Part shown: positions 36,701 to 57,309 of the stretch, piece after piece
How the letters are laid out: the number at the start of each line of letters is the position of its first letter
Numbering within the stretch: the stretch's first letter is position 1
Source: Theropithecus gelada
Lineage: Eukaryota > Chordata > Mammalia > Primates > Cercopithecidae
Direction: 5' to 3'
Assembly: GCF_003255815.1 (NCBI RefSeq)
Contig: NC_037669.1
Span: forward strand, 49,095,630-49,159,629
DNA length: 64,000 nt
Translations under genes and position numbers: made by a program
The notes under the pieces: generated by a model
What the model saw: the letters and a program-made list of their open reading frames with translations, nothing else
Told to the model about the DNA's origin: nothing
The model's database searches: none

Positions 36701-36900
36701 GGTCGTGGTGCTGGGAGGGGGTGCTGAAGGGCGTGTATGAATGTGTGTAGATGTGGGCTTGCTTGCGTACGGGTGCCGGGGTATCAGATAAACAGTAACT
36801 CCAAGTCGTGCGAAAGGCGCTCAGCTGGGACAGCCGGGGCAACCTGTTACCGTGGCTACCGACGCCCCGCGCCAATTGGCTGAGCGCTGCCACGTGCCAG
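36701..36900 (-). promoter_or_regulatory. EFCAB12 promoter with X-box-like and CCAAT sites
   Basis: CpG-enriched sequence upstream of the ATG. An RFX X-box-like site, gttaccgtggctac (36846-36859), differs by one base from GTNRCC-N(0-3)-RGYAAC. A palindromic ccaattgg lies at 36872-36879. No TATA box is seen. Confidence 0.6.
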
Positions 36901-37261
36901 GAGCGAGCCCGCTCGGCCCAGCGCCTGCTGACCCCACCTCCTTTTCATCCAATTCTAGGAGGGTCAGCGAGCAAATCCACGCCGTGCCCAGTTCTGGGGT
37001 TGGTGAAAGGCGGGATTTCTTTGTTCGGCGCGGTGCCCCGGAATCTAGTGTAGAAAGTCTCCGGTTTTCCCGTGAAGTGTGGGATCTTCAGCAGGTCTCC
37101 ATATCTCTAGGCCTTAGTTTTCTCATCAGAAAAATAGGCCCTGCCTCCTCCAGAGGGTTAGGAAGAACCAAAGTGAGCTGTGGCCAGATAAAGGTGTTTG
37201 GTATGTTCTGCCCCCCTTATGGCAGGGTGCCATGGTTTGGAGTTACAGAACCTGAGGACCA

Positions 37262-37680
37262 GAGAATAATAAACCCTTGAAACGTGCATCAACTGATAAA
37301 CAAAATGAGGTATAGCCATAGGATGGCCATAAGAAGGAATGAAGTACATGCTAGAATATGGATGAACCTTCAAAACAGTATGCTAAGCAAGAAGCGAAAC
37401 ACAAAAGGCCACGTGCTGTATGATTCCATTTTATGTGAAATGTTCCGCATAGACAAACCCACAGACACGGAAAGTAGATTAATGGCAGATAGGGGATGGG
37501 ATGAGGAATTGGAAGTGACCGCTAACAGGTGGGGAACTTCTTTTTGGAATGGAAAAAAGAAATGGAAACTTCTGGAATTAGTGATGACGGCTGTACATTG
37601 TAAATGTACTAAAACCACTGAATTGTACACTTTAAAATGGTTAAATGGTGGCTTTTAGCTCAATTTTTAAAAAGTTAAGA
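37262..37680 (+). mobile_element. LINE-1 3' end fragment
   Basis: Blocks gtatagccataggatggcc, tgtatgattccattttatg and gaattgtacactttaaaatg are characteristic of old L1 3' UTR sequence. The frame at 37284-37658 is a by-product. Confidence 0.75.
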
Positions 37681-37858
37681 AGAAACACCTGAGCACTTGT
37701 CCTTTGCTGAGACAAGCTATCTTTGTGACCCTCACAACCTGAGATGGTTGCCATGGGTCACATTCATACAGCACTCTTGCAAGCCAGGTACCATTTTAGC
37801 ACTACATGTCTGAACTTCATAATCACAATCACCATGTGAGGCAGACACCACTATCCCC

Positions 37859-38152
37859 TTTTTTTTTTGAGACAGAGTCTTGCTCTGTCGCCCAGGCTGG
37901 AGTGCAGTGACACAATCTCGGCTCACTGCAAGCTCTGCCTCCCAGGTTCATGCCATTCTCCTGCCTCAGCCTCCCGAGTAGCTAGGACTACAGGCACCCA
38001 CCACCACCCCCGGCTAATTTTTTTTGTATTTTTGGTAGAGACGGGGTTTCACTGTGTTAGCCAGGATGGTCTTGATCTCCTGACCTCGTGATCCGCCCGC
38101 CTCGGCCTCCCAAAGTGGTGGGATTACAGGCGTGAGCCACCGTGCCTGGCCC
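37859..38152 (-). mobile_element. AluY
   Basis: Antisense Alu with ccactatccc on both sides. Confidence 0.9.
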
Positions 38153-38978
38153 ACTATCCCATTTTTACAAGACAAGTTAACAGGTACAGAGGTCAGGCAA
38201 CCTTACTTGCAATAAAGGGGAAAAACCAGGCCTAGAGCCTGAGCAACCTGGCTGTCCTGAGGTCCCCTAGCACAGAGCTCGCCTCCTGCATTCACATGGG
38301 CCCACACTCCCCATGGAGATGCTAGGGGAAAGGATATGACCACCAGCCCTACCACGAAGCCATATCTGATGCCCTGAGCTTGGTGAGCCCGCCCCACCCT
38401 CCAGCCCCAGCTGGGCCCAAGGTTTCAGAGGCCCCTCGCTATCCTTAGCTGCCGTATCTGGCTGTCTTGTCCCTACTCCTTACCCCTTTTGTTCCCTTCC
38501 ATTATTAGGTGCCCTTTTTTCTCTCTCTGAGAGTCTGTACAGAACTTATCTTTGTGCCCCTCCCCACCACAGGGCTTCACACTTTGTGAATGCTAATTGG
38601 ATGTTTGTCAAATGAAAATGTGATGGTAAATTATAAAGTGGATGTTTGCCGTGGGGAGAGGGAGGTGTGGCGTTTTCCTGTTCTCTGGTCAAAATTCATC
38701 CTTCTAAAAACTGACACTTATTACTCACTAAAGTGGAAACAACCAACTACCTCTGCATCACACTGCAGCCTGATCTGGTTCACACCGCTCTACAACAAAG
38801 GCAGTTTCCTGAACAACTGATTTTTCATTTATTCAATCAATTTAATTTTCAAATTATATCTTAAAATGGTAGTTGGTAATTAAGACTTAATAACTAGTTT
38901 TTTCCCTTTTTTTCTAATAGTAAATGCTTTGGTATTTGAACAATAACAGTACTTGTATAAAAATGGCATAAGACTAAT

Positions 38979-39268
38979 TTTTTTTGAGACAGGGTCTTGC
39001 TGTGTCATCCAGGGTGGAGTGCAATGGTGTGATCATAGCTCACTGCAACCTCAATCTCCTGGGCTCAAGGGATCCTCCCACCTCAGCCTTTTGAGTAGCT
39101 GGGACCACAAGTGTGTGCCACCATGCTGAACTAATTTTTAAAATTATTTGTAGAGATGGGGTCTCATCTGGTTGCCCAGTCTGGTTTTGAACTCCTGGGC
39201 TCAAGCAGTTCTCCTGCCTCAGCCTCTCAAAGTGCTAGGATTACAGATGTAAGCCACTGTGCCTGGCC
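38979..39268 (-). repeat. AluJ element
   Basis: Antisense diverged Alu. Confidence 0.85.
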
Positions 39269-39511
39269 AAATGGTATAAACTCCAAATGCAAGATGAGAA
39301 ATGAGTTTTCACAAAGGGACCAAGGTAAAAGAGTGAGTGAGCTGAAAAGGAGCAGCAGACAGATATTCACATTAGGTTACCAAACGGATGCTGAGGTGGA
39401 ATCTACAATTCCTAAGGGATAGTGTGGAGCTCTCAACAATACACAATGCCAGAGGAATCTTATTTGACTTTGGGGTTAGCTTTTTTAAATTTTTTTTAAA
39501 TATATATTTTT

Positions 39512-39662
39512 TGAGACAGGGTCTCTCTCTGTCATCCAAACTGGAGTGCAGTGGCATGATCACAGCTCACTGAAGCCTTGAGCTCCTGGGCCCTCATGAG
39601 CTCAAATGATCCTCCTGCCTCAGCCTTCTGAGACTATAGGCATGCACCACCACACCTGGCCA
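39512..39662 (-). repeat. Partial AluJ
   Basis: Antisense Alu arm with internal loss. Confidence 0.78.
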
Positions 39663-39811
39663 ATAAAAATATTTAGTGGGCCCCTAGCTTTAGCAAGGTT
39701 GATAGAAATTTGCTTTGTATTATTGATAGTTTAGATGTACTTTTTATCTTCTGATTATATTTCACTTTTGGAAAAGCCACACACTTTTTTTGGATTGTTG
39801 TCAAATAATAA

Positions 39812-39817
39812 TTTATT
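39812..39817 (-). terminator. MBD4 polyadenylation signal
   Basis: AATAAA on the minus strand about 200 bases past the MBD4 stop codon. The 3' UTR is 39795-40018. Confidence 0.75.
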
Positions 39818-40018
39818 TAAAAATAATCTCAAAATATATTCAAACACATTCAGTAGCAAAGATCCACCATTGGCACACACATTAAGAAAGCACACACACT
39901 GGGCTCCTAGTTGGGCTAATTAAAATCTATATGGCTGGAAAGGTGGTTGGTTGTACTTAATGAAGCTTTTTTGAAGTGCAAAGCTATGCATAACAGATGA
40001 GCTTGAAAACTGCAGAGT

Positions 40019-49005
<8,987 letters not shown>

Positions 49006-49516
49006 CGAGCAGGCTCCGGCTGCAGCAACGAGCCCAGCGCTGCGAAGCCCTGGGTGTGGGGCGGAGTAAGATGTGAAACCTCAGCTCACGCCACCGGGCT
49101 GCAACCGAGGTCTGAATGTTGCGAAAGTGGCCCAGACGCCGCCGCTGCTTTTCGGCCGCCCCTGCTTTTCGGCCGCCCCCTCGGCTACAGCCGCCATTTC
49201 CACGCTCCACCAATCAAATCCATTGTCGAGGAAGGCGCACCGCCCCAACGAACCCCAACCAATCGCGCGCGCTCTGGTTGCGCTGATGCCTTAGGGGCTC
49301 CAGTTCCACCCTAGCTTTTGCTGCTTTTCCCGTTTTGCCTTTCGGACATGCGCACTCAGAGGAAGGCGACCTCCCGCTCAGCTTACCGCGCATGTACGTT
49401 GCCAGGGGTAACGCAGGTAGCCAAAGTGGCTTGTGGCGTGGCTACCGTTAGTGAGGCGGTTGCTGAGACAGACGCTGAGGCGGAGAGGAGGAGCCCGAGG
49501 CGTAAGGGAAGCCGCG
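49006..49516. promoter_or_regulatory. MBD4-IFT122 bidirectional CpG-island promoter
   Basis: Only 511 bases separate the two divergent ATGs. The interval is CpG-rich and TATA-less. It has two CCAAT boxes (49210-49214 and 49259-49263), a ccgccatttcc YY1-like site near 49191, a catgcgcactc NRF1-like site near 49347, and an X-box at 49398-49412. The island extends from about 48640 to 49860. Confidence 0.85.
49398..49412 (+). promoter_or_regulatory. RFX X-box
   Basis: gttgccaggggtaac fits GTNRCC-N3-RGYAAC exactly, 104 bases upstream of the IFT122 ATG. RFX factors drive ciliary genes through this motif. Confidence 0.85.
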
Positions 49517-49557
49517 ATGAGGGCCGTGTTGACGTGGAGAGATAAAGCCGAGCACTG
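49517..49557 (+). CDS. IFT122: IFT122 exon 1, intraflagellar transport complex A subunit
   Basis: The ATG opens MRAVLTWRDKAEHC, the recognised N-terminus of IFT122, followed by a donor gtgaga after two bases of the next codon. IFT122 is a WD40/TPR protein of about 1200 residues in IFT-A, needed for retrograde transport and membrane cargo entry in cilia. Only this 41-nt exon is in the window. I searched downstream by eye for the next exon (the WD40 start) and did not find it, so exon 2 should lie beyond 64000. Confidence 0.93.
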
Positions 49558-50559
49558 GTGAGAAGCCGGGCGGTCCGCGAAAAGCGGGAGGTCGAGTCCC
49601 CGCGAGGACTGCGCGAGCCGCTGCAGCGTGTTTGAGGGTGGCAGCGAGCTTGCTGCCTGGGCCGAGGGCGCTGAACCCCGGCCTGGGAGACTGCAGGGTC
49701 ACCCTCCCGCCCGTTGGCGGTTGGCGAAACTCCTGAGGGTTGGAGAGCGGCAAAGGGAGGTGCCGCGCCTGGAGGTAGTGCCGGTGGAGGCGGCTCTTCC
49801 CTCACGGTCTGGCCTTGTCGCTGCCTTGGGTTCGTCTCACACCCACGACACAGCACGAAGCTGCTCAAGCTTCACAGTTCTTGCCACTTCCACATAGTAC
49901 CTGTACTCTTGTTTACTTGACGTTTTTCTCTAAATTGTCTCATTTATTTTAATTACGATTTCACATTTTACAAGGAAACTTTATTACTCCATTTATGAAA
50001 ACCAGTGTCACTTGCTCTAAGTGTTAAGATAAAATCAGCGTCACTTGCTCTAAGTGTAAAAGTAAAACTTAGGGAGAAACAAAACTGAACAGGCTGTAGC
50101 TAGCTGTTGTTGCTAGGGAGCCTTTAAACCTGATATCTCGTTTCTCTAAAATTGGAGATTGGCAGGTATGATCAGAGAGGTGCTCAAAATGAGCATCAAA
50201 CACAAGCTCTCCTAATTGGGAAGTTTGAAAAAGAATTGAAGGTGAATAACTTTGTCACCTTTTGATTCAGTTATTTAATGTCCTATTCCATTGTTATTGG
50301 CTAAATCTATAATATAGTCTGTTTTGTCATACACTTATTTATGGGATAGGTCTCGGCCTGACTTTGAAAATCATTCAGCATTGTTGTGAAGCCTCTGTTC
50401 TGGCCACTGGAGCAGGTTACTTGTCTTTGGTTCAGTCCTTTCTGAGATCTTTCTCTGTGTGAAGCATGCCCTCTCTCCTCATCTCACACGGAAATCCTGC
50501 ACATCCTTCAAGGCTCACGTTGGAGACGGGTCCTCTCTTTTGTGTTCGGCACTAGTGGT

Positions 50560-50790
50560 AGCCGACATTATGTGCCAGGTGCTCGCTAAGCACTTCTTAT
50601 CCTTCATCTCGTTGTCTCTGTTCACCACTTTCTGAGGTAGGTACTATAATTTCTTCTATTTTATGTATGAGGAAACTGAAGCACAGAGAAGGTGGGTAAT
50701 TTGCCAAGGTCACACAGTGAGGGGTGGAGCCAGCTTTCAAGCTCAGGTCTTCCTCACTCCAACGTCAATGCTCTCAGCCCCTACATTAAT
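50560..50790. repeat. MIR-like element
   Basis: Blocks tatgtatgaggaaactgaag, cacagagaaggtgggtaatt and aaggtcacacagtgag. Confidence 0.7.
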
Positions 50791-51779
50791 TTTTCCTTAT
50801 ATTACAGAGGTGGCAAACTCAAATGTCTGCAGGAGATAGACAGGTAACATAAATGGGAGATGTCTATTTGCATCTTAAACACTAGGAATTGTATGTTTTC
50901 CTTAGGAATACTCTTGTATTCTATACCCCATTTTTCTTGAAACACAGAGCCCTATCAGTGAATCTTTCATTTGTACTTTTAATAGAGATTTGAGTTTTAA
51001 AAAATCATTTTATTTTTAAGTTTATTATAAACGTACCTATATCACAAGCTGATGATAGGCAACTGAACATTTGGCTTCAATGTCAGAGAGTAATAGAGTG
51101 TGGCAAGGAGTGTGGCAAACTGCAGAGCTCATGCTTGTCCTAAAAGCGGCAGCTGCTGCTCAGCTCCTGCCAATTACCACCATGCAGGAATTTGGCCTAG
51201 TGAGCTCAGCTCTTCCTGTTTTCACCAGAAGCTAGGAATCTGGGTTTTTATGTGAAATGGCCTAATTTTTAAATGTTAGCATCTACTCTGAAAAAAAACA
51301 AAACAAAACACTGTGTGGGCCAAATGAAACATTTGCTGGCCAAATGCAGCCCGATTTGCTCTGTTTTCAACCCCTGGCACAGAATTTCGTTCATTTCTCT
51401 CTTGTGGTACTTCCAAAGTCTGTTGAGTGTAAGAGTTAATTTTTTAAATCTGTTTATTTCGGAAGTCTAATAAACCCGTTAAAGGCAATGGCTATGTCTT
51501 ACTCGTTTCCAAATTATTCTAGAGCCTAGTCAGGTCAGTGGTTGTTGTTACTATGGATAGTAATAAAATACTAGATATATAAAAAATGAAATGCTGTGGA
51601 TAGATGTATTCATACATGAATGAATAAGTGAGTGAATGAATGATAAACAAAGATTGGTTGTCTGGTTTTTGGCCCATTACAGATTTGAAACAACCTATTA
51701 GGATAAGGGATGTAGGGTTCTATAGACCATCAATCCTGATGGCTGCTAGATGTACCACCAGCTGATGGCCCAGAATGAA

Positions 51780-51822
51780 AACAAAACAAAAAACTAAAAA
51801 AAAAAAAAAAAAAAAAAAAAAG
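51780..51822. repeat. A-rich tract
   Basis: About 30 uninterrupted A after an aaaacaaaac lead-in. I see no retrocopy in front of it. Confidence 0.8.
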
Positions 51823-52239
51823 GTAGTAGAACTAAAAAAATCCTAGATGTCAAAGATTAGTCCTCCACATCCAAATCAGCCGTTGTCTCCCAGTCTGCTC
51901 CTTTGCTTCTATTTTAACCTTCACATAGCAGCAGGAACTCTCTTTTTTTAAGACCTGCTGCTGTGATCCTGTTACTCTACTTCTCATAAACCTAGAGTGA
52001 TTCCCAATTACTTTCTATGTCAAAATTGTGCATTTTGCTAGAGGGTCCTCCTGACCCTCCTCCCCACTAGACTTGCAGCATTTAAATTTGTACTTTTAGG
52101 TTGAGCAGAAAACTCTATCCTTCCCAAATGCTCCCTTATTCTATGAACTCCCTAGTTTTCTCCCTTAAATGCATAGCTCCAGGTTCATCTCAACCAGGAT
52201 GCCTTATTAGGCTATTCCAGTCAGGCTAGCATCTGCTAT

Positions 52240-52400
52240 AACTCTCCATTCATGTCAGCTAGTATTTACTAAGTACTTGCTATAGGCAACATGTCTTTAT
52301 ATGTGTTATCATGTTTAATCTCTATAACATGTGAGGTTGGAATTTTTTATCTCATTTAAAGATGAAGAAATTGACATTTAATGAGGTGACATAACTTACC
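52240..52400. repeat. MIR-like element
   Basis: Blocks agtatttactaagtacttgc and atttaaagatgaagaaattg suggest an old MIR. Confidence 0.5.
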
Positions 52401-53726
52401 TAAGATGACAAAATGAGTAAGTGGGGCTGGGTCAGATTATGCAGGAGTTGGAGAGGCACTGTGGGACATCGGTTTACAGTGAGGTGGGTACAGGGTTGTC
52501 AGAGGACAATTTGCGGGATTCCTCTGTATCTCTGCAATAGAATCTGACAGTGTGTCTTCTGACAGTGTATCTCTTTTATAAAAAGAGGTGGGTGGAGAGA
52601 GAACCATCCTACAGTAAGTAGACAGACTGCCTGCAAATGAGTGAGCTCCCAGCCCTGAAGTGTTCAAGCAGGGGCTAGATGGCCATCTATAAGGAATTCT
52701 TGCCCTGATGGGGCAGTTGGACTGCGTGACAAGGTCTAGAGTCCTTTCCAATTCTGAGTTTCTGGTGATCTCATAATTATATTTATTACGTGTCTAGGAC
52801 AGTGCCATGCACTGTGGGTCCACAAATATATAAAACAGGGCCATTGCTCTCAAATTGCGTATGACTATAATTAAAGGGGTAAGATATCTAACACAATGTA
52901 AAGAAGACTGTATAATTCAGAGTTAAACTGAAATGTACAGATTCTAAGTACATTAAGAGTTTAGATTGGGGCAAATCAGATGTATATGTTATCTTTTAGG
53001 AAGGCAGATTTCAAGATATTCAGGGAAAATGAATTTTTATATCTAAGAGAATGATAGTTCAGGCTTGGCTCAAATGAGACATTCAGAAACGATTTTGTGA
53101 TAATTCAACCCAAAATGACCCTTATGAAGAAGAGGTCACACAGGAACCACTTTGATGAGCTCATATGTGTATAAGGCAGAAAGGAAGCCACATACCAAGG
53201 ATCACTATAGATGAGGGGTGCAGACACCGCTCCAACATCTGATAATCTACCATAGCAATCCACAAGTGTCAGGTGCTTTACATAGACTGGCTTGTGCACC
53301 CCGTGAGTAGGAGGCTACCTCTCTATCCTTGTTTTGTAGGTGAGAATGAAAGCTCAAATAGGAGGTCGGCTTTTCTGGCCCCACGACCCCTCTACTTTTT
53401 AGTCCACCATGCTGCTTCTCCTCAAAATGTGAAATGTGCCAAGGCTCAGAGGAAGAAAGCATAAGAAACAAGGAAGACCCAGGTCTGTTACCACATAATG
53501 GTGAGGAAGCTGAAAAACTCAGGGTTTCAGTTTGGCCAGCTAGAAAGAGTGTGATAATCATCCTTGTTCCAGCTTCTTTATCAGCCAGCTCTATGACAAG
53601 GAGCAAACAACTTGCCTCTCTGTACTTGAGTTTTCTCATTGGTAAAATCGGGGCAGTGGTGCCTGTCCTGTCTACTACACTATGTTTTCGTAAGGATCAA
53701 ATGAGATAATGTAAGTTTACACTCTT

Positions 53727-54019
53727 TTTTTTTTTTTTTTGAGATGGAGTCTCGCTCTGTTCCCAGGCTGGAGTGCAGCAGCGCAATCTCGGCTCACTGC
53801 AACCTCCACCTCCCAGGTTCGAGCCATTCTCCTGCCTCAGCCTCCCGAGTAGCTGGGACTACAGGTGCACGCCACCACACCCAGCTAATTTCTGTATTTT
53901 TAGTAGAGACAGGGTTTCACCATGTTGGCCAGGATGGTGTTGATCTCTTCACCTCATGATCCTCCCACCTCAGCCTCCCAAAGTGCTCGGGTTACAGGCG
54001 TGGGCCACCATGTCTGGCC
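53727..54019 (-). repeat. AluS element
   Basis: Full antisense Alu, with agtttac blocks on both sides. Confidence 0.9.
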
Positions 54020-54184
54020 CAGTTTACGTTCTTTAACAATTCTTAAATATTGAATAACTGTGAAGAGTTTTTATTAAAAGAAGCATCAGGTCAACAGAGC
54101 CATACTAAAAGCTTTCTGAATTCTTCATATAATGCCTTAAGTAGGTAATAATACCTTTTTTTGACATATGATAACAATGATAAT

Positions 54185-54760
54185 GGCGGCCACATAGCAT
54201 AATGATTAAAACATGGGCTTCAGAGCCAGATTGCCTAGGTTTGAAGCCGGGTGCAGTGGCTCACACTTAAAATCCCAGCACTTTGGGAGGCTAAGGCAGA
54301 TGGATCACTTGAGGTCAGGAGTTTGAGACCAGCTGGCCAACATGGTGACACCCTGTCTCTACTAAAAATACAAAAACTACCTGGGTGTGGTGGCAGGCAC
54401 CTGTCATCCCAGCTACTTGGGAGGCTAAGACAGGAGTATAGATTGAAACTGGGAGGCAGAGGTTGCAGTGAGCCGAGATCTTGCCACTGCACTCCAGCCT
54501 GGGTGACAGAGCAAGACTCCGCCTCAAAAAACAAAAAAACAAAACAAAAACACAACAGATTGCCTTGGTTTGAATCCTGGCTCCACTTCCATTCAGTAGC
54601 TCTTTATTTTCAGGCAAGTTATTTAACTTCTCTGTGCCATAGTTTTCTCATCTGTGAAACAGGTATACAGTTGTTTTGAGGTTAACACAAGTTAATACAT
54701 GTAGAGCATTTAAACTGTACCTGGCATACACAATAATAAATGTGTTCAATAAATGTTAGT
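54185..54760 (+). repeat. MIR split by an AluS
   Basis: MIR blocks at 54185-54244 (gcataatgattaaaacatgg) and 54559-54760 (tttgaatcctggctcca, ggcaagttatttaacttctc). Confidence 0.75.
54245..54558 (+). repeat. AluS inserted in MIR
   Basis: Plus-strand Alu with an agattgcc(t)aggtttgaa / agattgccttggtttgaa duplication at the ends. Confidence 0.9.
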
Positions 54761-54829
54761 CACTTACTAATGTATGAAGGATAACAGATTTGACATACTT
54801 GGCAGTAATTCAAGGGAGCAGAAGGCAGC

Positions 54830-55040
54830 ATAGCACGGTAGTTACAAGCACAGACCTCTAGAGTCAGACCTGAGTTGAAATCCTGGCCCTTGCACTTGCT
54901 AGTTGTGTGACATCAGGCAAACCACTTGACCTCTCTGAGCCATGGTATCCTCATCTACAAAACAGAGTAATAATTGCTACCTCACAGAATTATTGTGGAG
55001 ATGAAATAAAATAATGCATTTTAAGAACTCAGCAGGTGCT
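54830..55040 (+). repeat. MIR element
   Basis: Blocks gcacggtagttacaagcaca, gagttgaaatcctggccc and ctctgagccatggtatcctc. Confidence 0.75.
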
Positions 55041-55126
55041 GTCTGGAATAAGAATTCGAAGTACTGGTATTGAGAGTGTACTTTTAGGTTACTGACAAAA
55101 GCTTGATTTTTAGATTACTGGTGTAA

Positions 55127-56000
55127 ACCGAAAATAAAATTCAAAGGCCCCCCAACCATCTGAATGGATTTCCTTCTCAACCAGGGCTTTTTTAAAATTT
55201 AACCTGAGAGACTGTTTCAGGCCATGATGGGAAATGGGGGTCAAACATGCCTCAGTATACCTCTTTGGCATTAACATCAGCACAGACTTTAAGTAAGATA
55301 AGAAACATTTTACAAACTATCCTGTCTAAAGCCTAGTACTTAAAGGCTTCCTCTGCAAACAGTAACTTGGGTTGCCACAATCCTTTATCTTAACCCAGGC
55401 ATTCCTTTCTGTTGACACTAGGTCTTTTTTTTTTTTTTTTTTTTTTTTGAGATGGAGTCTTACTCTGTCGCCCAGGCTGGAGTGCAGCCACGTGATCTTG
55501 GCTGATTGCAAGCTCCGCCTCCTGTAGCTGGAACTACAGGCGCCCGCCACCATGCTCGGCTAATTTTTTGTGTTTTTAGTAGAGACGAGGTTTCACCGTG
55601 TTAGCCAGGATAGTCTCGATCTCCTGACCTCGTGATCCGCCTGCCTCGGCCTCACAAAGTACTGGGATTACAGGTGTGAGCCACCGCGCCTGGCCGACCC
55701 TAGGTCTTTAGATAAGCTCAACCAATTGTCAATCAGAAAAATTTTAAATCTACCTATAAACTGGAAGCCCCCTGCTTCAAGTTGTTCCATCTTTCTGGAC
55801 CAAACCAGTGCATATCTTAAATGTATTTGATTGAAGTCTCACGTCTCACTAAAATGTATAAAACCAAGCTGCACCCTGACCCCCTTGGGCACATGTTCTC
55901 AGGACCACCCGAGGGCTGTATCATGGGGCTGTGGTCACTCATATTTGGCTCAGAATAAATCTCTTCAAATATTTTACAGAGTTGGATTTTTTTGTTGACA
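55127..56000 (+). mobile_element. Solo LTR, copy 2, split by an AluY
   Basis: Same family as 4680-5475: gggcacatgttctcagga, cgagggctgtatcatgggg, gctcagaataaatctcttc. Plus orientation. AluY at 55425-55697. Confidence 0.75.
55425..55697 (-). mobile_element. AluY with internal deletion
   Basis: Antisense Alu flanked by ctaggtctt on both sides. It lacks part of the left-arm consensus near 55520. Confidence 0.88.
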
Positions 56001-56311
56001 CTGACAAGTTTATCCTATGCTAAACTTTTACTATAGGTTGGGTTTTGTTTTTTTGTTGTTGTTGTTTGTTTTTTGAGTGTTTTGTTTTGTTTTTAGCAAC
56101 TTCAGTAGTAACCTTAAACAATAGTCTGTTTTGACAGTGCTTGACAGGTTTTTGACACATTCTTACTGAACCAATGAAATCCTCTGCCTGAGGCATTTGA
56201 AAATCTTTGTAATATGGCTCCAGCCCATTTTTCTAGCCTCATATCTCTGTGTTCTAGCAACGTCTCACACATAGCCAGATGTTTCAGTCAAATTAAATTA
56301 TTTTGATTACT

Positions 56312-57095
56312 TGTGTTGACAAAAAGAGTCAAACTGCAAAATATTATAAGAGATTTATTCTGAGCCAAATATGAGTGACCACAGCCAGTGACACAGCCCT
56401 CAGGAGGTCCACAGAACATGTGCCTAAGGTGGTTGGAGTACAGTTTGCGGGGAGCATGAGACATCAATCAGATACATTTAAGAAATACATTGGCTATAGG
56501 TACATTTAAACATGTAAACATTTTCTGGCTGACGATTGAGATTGTTTAAAGACCTGGGATCAACAGAAAGGAATGTCTGGGTTAAGATAAAGGATTATGG
56601 AGACCCATGTTCTTATTTGCAGAGGAAGCCTTCGGGTACTAGGCTTCAGAGTAGGTTGTAAAATATTTCTTCTCCCCCTGCAAAACGGAGTCTTGTGCAG
56701 TGGCGCAATCTTGGCTGGCTGCAACCTCTGTCTCCCGGATTCAAGCAATTCTCCTGCCTCAGCCTCCCAAGTAGCTGGGTTTACAGGCGCCCACCACCAC
56801 ACCTGGCTAATTTTTGTATTTTTAGTTGAGGCAGAGTTTCACCACGTTGGCCAGGCTGGCCTCGAGCTCCTGACCTCGTGATCCCACTGCCTCGGCCTCC
56901 CAAAGTGCTGGGATTACAGGCGTGAGCCACCACACCCAGCCTAAAATGTTTTTTTCTCATACTTAAAGTCTGTGTTGATGTTAATGCCAGAGAGGTACAG
57001 TGAGGCATGTCAGAAGCCCACTTCCCTTCATGGCCTTAAACAGTCTCTCAGGTTAAATTTTAAAAGAGCCCTGGTTGAGGAGGAAGCCCATTCAG
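56312..57095 (-). mobile_element. Solo LTR, copy 3, inverted relative to copy 2
   Basis: The reverse complement matches copy 2: gagccaaatatgagtgacca, cagccctcaggaggtcc, ggcattcctttctgttga (seen as tcaacagaaaggaatg). An Alu at 56684-56941 interrupts it. Confidence 0.75.
56684..56941 (-). repeat. Alu lacking its right end
   Basis: Antisense AluS beginning within the right arm (gtcttgtgcagtggcgc) without the usual T tract. Confidence 0.85.
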
Positions 57096-57103
57096 ATGTT
57101 GTG

Positions 57104-57121
57104 GGTGGGGGGGGGGGGGGG
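57104..57121. repeat. G homopolymer
   Basis: A run of about 17 G after gtgggtg, at the edge of copy 3. Confidence 0.85.
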
Positions 57122-57309
57122 CTTACAATTTTATTTTTGGTTCATACTTGCTATTTCTCACTTTCATGTCTTTGCTTGTTTTATTTTCTCTGCCTGAAAT
57201 TTCCTCTACCCAGTGTCCTCCTGCATGTTTCAAAAGCCCTATCTTTTTCAAGTATCTTCTTCATGAATCTTTTTCTGATCCTCTCCTCGAATTAAAATGC
57301 TGTTGAAAC

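Larger units (their letters stand above)
36901..39811. other. Intergenic: EFCAB12 promoter to MBD4 3' end
   Basis: Contains an L1 3' end, two Alus and part of a third. No gene is visible in the remainder. Confidence 0.65.

Noticed and set aside
49628..49920. Short frames in the CpG island downstream of IFT122 exon 1
   Set aside because: GC-rich intron start without conserved sequence. Open frames are expected by composition.
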